NCBI GenBank assembly: GCA_029210695.1
Contig: JARGFH010000031.1
Span: forward strand, 1-43,248
DNA: 43,248 nucleotides
Direction of reading: 5' to 3'
Source: Acidimicrobiia bacterium
Lineage (GTDB): Bacteria > Actinomycetota > Acidimicrobiia > Spongiisociales > JAHEDJ01
Position 1 is the stretch's first letter; each line of letters starts with the position of its first letter. A program made the translations under genes and the position numbers. The notes under the pieces were generated by a model. That model made no database searches. It was not told the DNA's origin and was given only the letters and a program-made list of their open reading frames with translations. This document shows positions 38,832 to 43,248 of this stretch, piece by piece.

Positions 38832-38847
38832 CTGGCCCAAGGGCCGG
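38832..38847 (+). terminator. Short terminator-like hairpin after map
   Basis: CTGGCCC (38832-38838) pairs with GGGCCGG (38841-38847), followed by TTT. It lies 10 bp past map in the 150-bp spacer where infA is usually found. The rest of the spacer shows no gene and no clear promoter. Confidence 0.4.
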
Positions 38848-38972
38848 TTTGAGCGTGTTCGGCTCGAAGTAGGCGGACGAGCTTGAGTTCCCAATCATTC
38901 CCTCACCGCTTTGCGTCTGTGGTGTGAGGCTGTGGAACATCGGTGGTTTGTCCGAGAGTGTCTGGAGACACA

Positions 38973-39086
38973 ATGAAGGTTCGTCCTTCAACTAAGAAAA
39001 TGTGTGAGAAGTGCCGGATCATCCGGCGCCGTGGACGCGTGTGGGTCATTTGTCCGAACCCGCGTCACAAGCAGCGACAGGGGTAA
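38973..39086 (+). CDS. rpmJ: 50S ribosomal protein L36
   Basis: L36 is the smallest ribosomal protein, 37 residues: [14 protein letters not shown], then [20 protein letters not shown]. The zinc ligands are the CEKC pair, the later Cys and the His (C+ form). The ATG follows TCTGGAGACACA, with GGAG as ribosome binding site. rpsM starts 3 bp after its stop. Confidence 0.97.
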   Translation: MKVRPSTKKMCEKCRIIRRRGRVWVICPNPRHKQRQG

Positions 39087-39089
39087 CTG

Positions 39090-39467
39090 ATGGCTCGTAT
39101 CGCAGGTGTTGACCTCCCTAGGGAGAAGCGACTTGAGATTGCATTGACCTACATCTTCGGAGTCGGTCGTACCACTGCTCTGAGTATCTGCGATCAACTA
39201 AGCATCGATCGCGGCACCAAGGTGCGCGATCTCACGGACGATGAGGTGTTGCGGATTCGTCGGCATCTCGATCAGAACACGCGGGTGGAGGGTGACCTCC
39301 GGCGCGAAGTACAACAGAATATCCGGCGAAAGGTCGAGATCGGCTCGTACCAGGGAATTCGGCATCGGCGCGGTTTGCCGGTACGAGGGCAACGGACTCA
39401 TACCAATGCCCGGACCCGCAAGGGCCCGAGGGTCGCAATCGCTGGTAGGAAGCAAGTCGGCAAGTAG
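39090..39467 (+). CDS. rpsM: 30S ribosomal protein S13
   Basis: S13 is in the 30S head and contacts the P-site tRNA and the 50S. The protein has 125 residues: [25 protein letters not shown] at the start, a helix-two-turn-helix, and the basic tail [24 protein letters not shown]. The family signature and length are normal. rpsK follows after 19 bp. Confidence 0.97.
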   Translation: MARIAGVDLPREKRLEIALTYIFGVGRTTALSICDQLSIDRGTKVRDLTDDEVLRIRRHLDQNTRVEGDLRREVQQNIRRKVEIGSYQGIRHRRGLPVRGQRTHTNARTRKGPRVAIAGRKQVGK

Positions 39468-39486
39468 ATAGGTCGCGGAGGTCCCC

Positions 39487-39873
39487 TTGGCGGAACAGAG
39501 GCGAGTACGTCGCCGTGAGCGCAAGAACATCCCCCATGGGGTGGCGCGCATCAAGGCCAGTTTCAACAACACCATCATTTCAATCACCGATCAAACCGGA
39601 AACTCCATTGTGTGGACCTCCGGAGGTTCGGTTGGTTTCAAGGGCTCGAGGAAGTCGACGCCCTACGCCGCCCAGGTGGCGGCCGAAGAGGCTGCCAGGC
39701 GTGCTGGTGAGCATGGGGTCCGCAAGCTCGACGTGATCGTCAGCGGCACGGGTTCTGGTCGCGATACCGCCGTGCGCACACTGCAGAACATGGGTTTGGA
39801 GATCACCGGCATCCGCGACGTCACTCCGATCCCGCACAACGGTTGCCGGCCAAAGAAGCGCAGGGGAGGCTGA
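39487..39873 (+). CDS. rpsK: 30S ribosomal protein S11
   Basis: S11 forms part of the mRNA exit platform. The protein has 128 residues. The start is TTG at 39487, with GGAGG (39478-39482) four bases upstream; it gives the usual N-terminus ([19 protein letters not shown]). The core has [11 protein letters not shown] near residue 27 and ends with [16 protein letters not shown]. Confidence 0.96.
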   Translation: MAEQRRVRRRERKNIPHGVARIKASFNNTIISITDQTGNSIVWTSGGSVGFKGSRKSTPYAAQVAAEEAARRAGEHGVRKLDVIVSGTGSGRDTAVRTLQNMGLEITGIRDVTPIPHNGCRPKKRRGG

Positions 39874-39875
39874 GA

Positions 39876-40481
39876 ATGGCTCGCTACACAGGTCCCCGCC
39901 ACAAGGCATGCCGGAGGGCGCGCACACCGCTGTGCCAGTCGAAGCGCTGCCCCGTCGACAAACGACCGTATCCGCCCGGCGAGCACGGGCGTGCCAGAGT
40001 TCGCGAGAGCGACTACCTGATTCAGCTACGGGAGAAGCAGAAGCTTCGTGCCATGTACGGAATCCTCGAACGGCAGTTCCGCCGTTACTACGAGGAAGCC
40101 GCCAGACAGAAGGGCATCACCGGCGACAGTCTGTTGCTCATCCTGGAGAGCCGGCTCGACAATGTTGTATATCGCGCCGGTCTGGCCGCCACCCGGCCGC
40201 AGGCTCGACAGCTCGTGAACCATGGCCACTTCAACGTCAACGGTAAGAAGGTAGATATTCCCTCTTTCCGGGTTCGCAAGGATGACGTTGTCTCCCTTCG
40301 GGAAGGCAGCAAGGATCTCATCATCGTCCAACACGCCGTCGACACGGGCGACCGCACTCCATCGGAGTGGCTGGAGGTCGACTCGACGGCAAAGCGGGTG
40401 GTCGTGCGCGATCTTCCTAGTCGCGCGCAGATCGACACCCCAATTCAGGAACAGCTCATCGTTGAGCTCTACTCCAAATAG
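39876..40481 (+). CDS. rpsD: 30S ribosomal protein S4
   Basis: S4 is a primary 16S-binding protein and, in many bacteria, a translational repressor of the alpha operon. The protein has 201 residues. The N-terminal region has three cysteines (about 12, 20 and 25), reminiscent of zinc-binding S4. The S4 RNA-binding domain is at about 90-155 with LESRLDNVVYRAGLAATRPQARQLVNHGHF. The ATG at 39876 follows GGGGAGG. A nearby upstream in-frame start would overlap rpsK. Confidence 0.97.
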   Translation: MARYTGPRHKACRRARTPLCQSKRCPVDKRPYPPGEHGRARVRESDYLIQLREKQKLRAMYGILERQFRRYYEEAARQKGITGDSLLLILESRLDNVVYRAGLAATRPQARQLVNHGHFNVNGKKVDIPSFRVRKDDVVSLREGSKDLIIVQHAVDTGDRTPSEWLEVDSTAKRVVVRDLPSRAQIDTPIQEQLIVELYSK

Positions 40482-40495
40482 CAAGGGGAACCGTC

Positions 40496-41437
40496 GTGTT
40501 GATCGTCCAACGTCCACAAATCGAGGAGCAGGTTGTCTCCGATATCCGATCGCGGTTCGTCGTAGAACCGTTGGAGCCCGGATTCGGATACACGCTGGGC
40601 AACACCCTGCGTCGAACGCTCCTGTCCCGTATTCCCGGCGCCGCCGTGACCACACTGCAGATCGAAGGTGTGCAGCACGAGTTCTCCACGGTGGAAGGCG
40701 TCGTTGAGGATGTCGTCGACATCATCCTCAACATCAAACAGGTGGTCGTCCGAATGGAGGACAACGAGACTCAGACCATCTACCTCTCGGCCAAGGGGCC
40801 GGGCGAGGTGACGGCAGGACAGCTCAAGGTTCCCGCCGGCGTCGAGATCATCAACCCGGACCTCCACCTGGCCACGCTCTCGTCGAGCGGCCGTCTCGAG
40901 GTCGAAATGAGCGTCGAGCGAGGCGTCGGCTACCGCAGCGCCATGCGCGGGAGCGGCTCGGACGCCATCGGTGTCATGCCGATAGATGCGATCTACTCGC
41001 CGGTTCGGAAAGTCGCATACCGGGTCGAGTCGACTCAGGTTGGTCAGATGACCAACTTCGATCGTTTGATCGTTGACGTCGAGACCGATGGATCACTCAC
41101 CCCGAGTGAGGCCATCTCGTCGGCGGGTAAGACCCTCGGCGAGTTGCTCGGACTCTTCGCCGACATGGGCGAAGGTATCGGGCTGGAACTCGGCGATGTG
41201 GCCGTCGCAGAATCCAGTTCGCCGGATCTCGATCTTCCCATCGAGGCGCTCGACCTTTCGGAACGGCCCCGCAACTGCCTGCGCCGCGCCCAGGTGAAGA
41301 CCGTTGGCGAAATCGTTCAGAAGACCGAAGACGATTTGCTCAACATCACGAACTTCGGACAGAAGAGCCTCGAAGAGGTCATCGCAAAGCTCGACGAGCT
41401 GGGCCTGAGCCTGACCGCCGGAGGGGGCGAAGCCTGA
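40496..41437 (+). CDS. rpoA: DNA-directed RNA polymerase subunit alpha
   Basis: The alpha dimer scaffolds RNA polymerase assembly. The protein has 313 residues. The N-terminal domain (1-225) has [32 protein letters not shown] at about 22-53. A short linker leads to the C-terminal domain (about 240-305), with [43 protein letters not shown]. The start is GTG at 40496 with GGGGAA upstream. The stop is coupled to rplQ by TGATG. Confidence 0.97.
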   Translation: MLIVQRPQIEEQVVSDIRSRFVVEPLEPGFGYTLGNTLRRTLLSRIPGAAVTTLQIEGVQHEFSTVEGVVEDVVDIILNIKQVVVRMEDNETQTIYLSAKGPGEVTAGQLKVPAGVEIINPDLHLATLSSSGRLEVEMSVERGVGYRSAMRGSGSDAIGVMPIDAIYSPVRKVAYRVESTQVGQMTNFDRLIVDVETDGSLTPSEAISSAGKTLGELLGLFADMGEGIGLELGDVAVAESSSPDLDLPIEALDLSERPRNCLRRAQVKTVGEIVQKTEDDLLNITNFGQKSLEEVIAKLDELGLSLTAGGGEA

Positions 41438-41787
41438 TGCCTCGTCCCACTAAGGGCGCACGGCTCGGCTCCGGACCGACTCACCAGAAGCACTTGCTGG
41501 CGGGTCTGGCTGCCTCTCTCATCTGGGAGGGCAGGGTGACAACGACCGTTGCCAAGGCCAAAGCAGTGCGGCCGCTGGCAGAGAAGCTCATCACCAAGGG
41601 CAAGCGCGGCGACCTTCACGCTCGCCGCCAGGTGTTGAAGTTGATCCACGACAATGAGATCGTGACGAAACTGTTCGACGAAGTTGGCCCTCGTTATGAG
41701 GAGCGCAACGGCGGGTATACCCGCATTGTCCGCACCGGTCCACGTCGCGGTGACAACGCCGAGATGGCGGTGATCGAACTCGTCTAG
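41437..41787 (+). CDS. rplQ: 50S ribosomal protein L17
   Basis: L17 lies near the exit tunnel. The protein has 116 residues: [44 protein letters not shown] at about 9-52 and the C-terminal [25 protein letters not shown]. It closes the alpha operon. The truA gene often found after it is not here; a terminator follows at once. Confidence 0.97.
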   Translation: MPRPTKGARLGSGPTHQKHLLAGLAASLIWEGRVTTTVAKAKAVRPLAEKLITKGKRGDLHARRQVLKLIHDNEIVTKLFDEVGPRYEERNGGYTRIVRTGPRRGDNAEMAVIELV

Positions 41788-41805
41788 ACGAGTTCGAAGC
41801 TGACG

Positions 41806-41833
41806 GCAGTCAGTAATCAGCCATGAGCTATTT
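41806..41833 (+). repeat. Heptamer repeat array H13 (GTAATCA type, 4 units)
   Basis: GCAGTCA, GTAATCA, GCCATGA, GCTATTT in 7-bp phase between rplQ and its terminator. Units are weakly alike, so this is the least certain of the arrays. Confidence 0.45.
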
Positions 41834-41836
41834 GAG

Positions 41837-41858
41837 AGCGGGCCCTGCGGGGCCCGCT
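41837..41858 (+). terminator. Rho-independent terminator of the str-S10-spc-alpha unit
   Basis: AGCGGGCCC (41837-41845) pairs perfectly with GGGCCCGCT (41850-41858) around TGCG, followed by the T-rich TCTTTGTGTT. This is the clearest terminator in the window. The 120 bp beyond it hold another 9-bp inverted repeat (CCGGGCAGG at 41904, CCTGCCCGG at 41959) and no gene. Confidence 0.88.
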
Positions 41859-41977
41859 TCTTTGTGTTGCAGCTAGTCACCTTTGCTCTGTGGCGCTGAC
41901 GTGCCGGGCAGGATCCGCGCCGATCTGGAGCCGTTCGGCGTACGACCAGGCCCGTGAGCCTGCCCGGTTGCCCCTCT

Positions 41978-42502
41978 TTAGTCTTCGGTTTTGAGGTCTT
42001 TGAACCAGGTGTCGGGGGGATACGCCTCGATGTCTCCTCCAACCTCGATGATTCCCGGCATGATCTCTGCCGAGTTCCACGACAGCCACTTCGCAGGCGT
42101 GATCTCGATCGTCGTGTCCTCATGAGCAGCCAGCAATAGGCCAATGGTTGCCAAGCCGGCCTCAGTCAATAACCGCTCGCGGATCCCCTCATTGATACGA
42201 GCCGCATCCTGTCCCATGATGACCCTGGCCGGGCCTGTGCAAGACACCCAACCGCCGCCGTCCAGCGACACGAAGAAGGTCGCCACCGGCCGGGCTTGGA
42301 CGTTCTTGACCTTTCGGGTCGCGTGTGGGGTCGGCAGATGGACCCGATCATGCTCATCAAGTGAGAAGAGAAGCTCGGTGAGGTGCGGAGACCCGTCGGG
42401 ATTCACTGTCCCCAGGATGGCGTTCCCTTCTTCGAGCAGGCGGGTCCTGAGATCATCGGCGAGTCCCTGAGGTGTCCGATACACGGGGTGTATTCCAGTC
42501 AT
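41978..42502 (-). CDS. PPOX-class flavin- or F420-dependent oxidoreductase-like protein
   Basis: The protein has 174 residues with a split-barrel fold pattern of pyridoxamine-5'-phosphate-oxidase-like proteins: NAILGTVNPDGSPHLTELLFSLDEHDRVHL, then TRKVKNVQARPVATFFV, then WVSCTGPARVI. Such actinobacterial proteins often use F420 or FMN or bind heme; the cofactor cannot be told here. It is convergent with rplQ across the terminator. No neighbour suggests a substrate. Confidence 0.8.
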   Translation of the reverse strand: MTGIHPVYRTPQGLADDLRTRLLEEGNAILGTVNPDGSPHLTELLFSLDEHDRVHLPTPHATRKVKNVQARPVATFFVSLDGGGWVSCTGPARVIMGQDAARINEGIRERLLTEAGLATIGLLLAAHEDTTIEITPAKWLSWNSAEIMPGIIEVGGDIEAYPPDTWFKDLKTED

Positions 42503-42627
42503 CTCACGAACCTACCCTGAAACGGCAAGACGATGAAGACGGCGGATTGGCGCGCAAGGCCGGCTGTGCCAACTGGCCGCCTTCAGGTGACCCGACGCTG
42601 AGCGGTCGAACCGTCTGTCCATGGCCA

Positions 42628-43248
42628 TGTGAAAGTCCTCGTTGGTGGCCAGCAAAAGTCCTCGCGGTGGATGTGTAGGTAATTCACTGCGGGGCCTCCT
42701 TGAGCGGTGATCGTGACTGATGCAAGTCAGGACACGAGTCACTCACCCGAGGAGGCTGCCGCCCATGTTGTCAGCGAGGAAGACGATGGATGTTGTTTCG
42801 GCGTATAGGGATGTCGGGTCGTATCGGGGTGCCGCGGAGGTCTGCGGGGTTGACCCGAAGACGGTGAAACGCAAGGTGTTGGCTTATGAGACTGGCGAGC
42901 TCGATGATCAACGGGTCAGTCGCAGGGTTGTGGCGAAAAACACCGACGTGGTTCGGGACTTGGTCGTCAAGCGTATCGAGACAACGAAGGCGAGGATCAC
43001 CGCGAAGCGACTGTTGCCCGAAGCTCGGGCGGCCGGGTATGAGGGGTCGGCCCGGAACTTCCGACGGCTGGTCGCAGCCGAAAAGAAGGCGTGGAGGATC
43101 AGCCACGGGCGTCAGCGTCGACCGGCGGTGTGGGTGCCGGGTGAGACGCTGGTGATCGACTGGGGCACCATTGACCACGCTCATTGAAACTCCCCAGACC
43201 TGCTCACTGAAATTCCCCACCTCCTGAGAGGGAATACCCACTGTTGGG
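42628..43248 (+). mobile_element. IS21-like element remnant, cut by a second insertion
   Basis: The left end is marked by two copies of AAAGTCCTCG (42632 and 42655) spaced 23 bp apart, the kind of repeated terminal site seen in IS21-family elements. The element starts near TGTGAAAG at 42628. An IstA-like gene follows. At about 43180 a second set of repeats begins: CTCATTGAAACTCCCCA (43180-43196) and CTCACTGAAATTCCCCA (43203-43219), again 23 bp apart, with a different sequence. This suggests the end of another IS21-type element inserted into the first. The window stops before the far end. Confidence 0.65.
42765..43187 (+). pseudogene. Truncated IS21-type transposase (IstA-like)
   Basis: The reading frame has 140 residues, whereas IstA proteins usually have about 400-550. 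Residues 1-40 form an HTH (DVGSYRGAAEVCGVDPKTVKRKV). The region to about 120 looks like the second DNA-binding part (RRPAVWVPGE). The last part, TLVIDWGT, holds the first catalytic aspartate of a DDE transposase, and the frame then stops after DHAH. The other catalytic residues are missing. The break coincides with the first foreign terminal repeat at about 43180, so an insertion, not a point mutation, probably cut the gene. It follows AGGAGG (42750-42755). Confidence 0.75.

Noticed and set aside
41904-41967. Second terminator behind rplQ
   Set aside because: The 9-bp arms are 46 bases apart with no T-run; a classical terminator already lies at 41837-41858.

Overview
The window is the main ribosomal-protein and RNA-polymerase supercluster of a high-GC bacterium, most likely an actinobacterium (Actinomycetota) and possibly class Acidimicrobiia. 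The grounds are GC-rich third codon positions, frequent GTG/TTG starts, an actinobacterial rpmG - MaoC/Had-type dehydratase - tRNA-Trp - secE - nusG order, a long charged insertion near the N-terminus of RpoC, and a zinc-type S14. The class is inference; no 16S gene is present. No CRISPR array or rRNA gene was seen.

Layout. (1) 1-1.9 kb, minus strand: a membrane-anchored TolB-like beta-propeller protein and a DUF2157 membrane protein, overlapping by 4 bp. (2) 2.0-7.3 kb: tRNA-Tyr, tRNA-Thr, tRNA-Met, tuf copy 1, rpmG, a fused two-hot-dog dehydratase, an ECF sigma / zinc anti-sigma pair, tRNA-Trp, secE, nusG. This resembles the E. coli tufB-secE-nusG region. (3) 7.3-18.1 kb: rplK-rplA, then a spacer with a strong hairpin, two sets of heptamer repeats and an L10-type leader, then rplJ-rplL-rpoB-rpoC. 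(4) 18.2-21.5 kb, minus strand: an accessory block inserted between rpoC and rpsL, made of a nucleotidyltransferase/XRE toxin-antitoxin-like pair with an AT-rich palindromic operator, and a GAF-domain sensor histidine kinase. (5) 21.6-41.8 kb: str operon (rpsL, rpsG, fusA, tuf copy 2), S10 operon (rpsJ to rpsQ), spc operon (rplN to secY), adk, map, and alpha operon (rpmJ, rpsM, rpsK, rpsD, rpoA, rplQ), ending in a classical terminator. infA is missing from its usual place between map and rpmJ. (6) 41.9-43.2 kb: a PPOX-family flavin-type enzyme on the minus strand and a broken IS21-like element at the window edge.

Together the genes supply translation (ribosomal proteins, EF-G, EF-Tu, tRNAs), transcription (RNA polymerase core, NusG, an ECF sigma factor), Sec protein export (SecE, SecY), N-terminal Met removal (Map) and adenylate balance (Adk). 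Most junctions in the S10, spc and alpha operons are ATGA, GTGA or TGATG overlaps, which suggests translational coupling.

Three observations stand out. First, the two tuf genes are identical and nearly every codon ends in G or T, unlike every neighbour. Second, many intergenic spacers are built from degenerate tandem repeats with a strict 7-bp period; at least fourteen loci carry several unrelated unit families, some of them inside ribosomal operons. Third, a 29-codon ORF between rplB and rpsS ends in a near-copy of the L2 C-terminal tail. Spacers around the tRNAs also hold a series of perfect stems with three-base loops.
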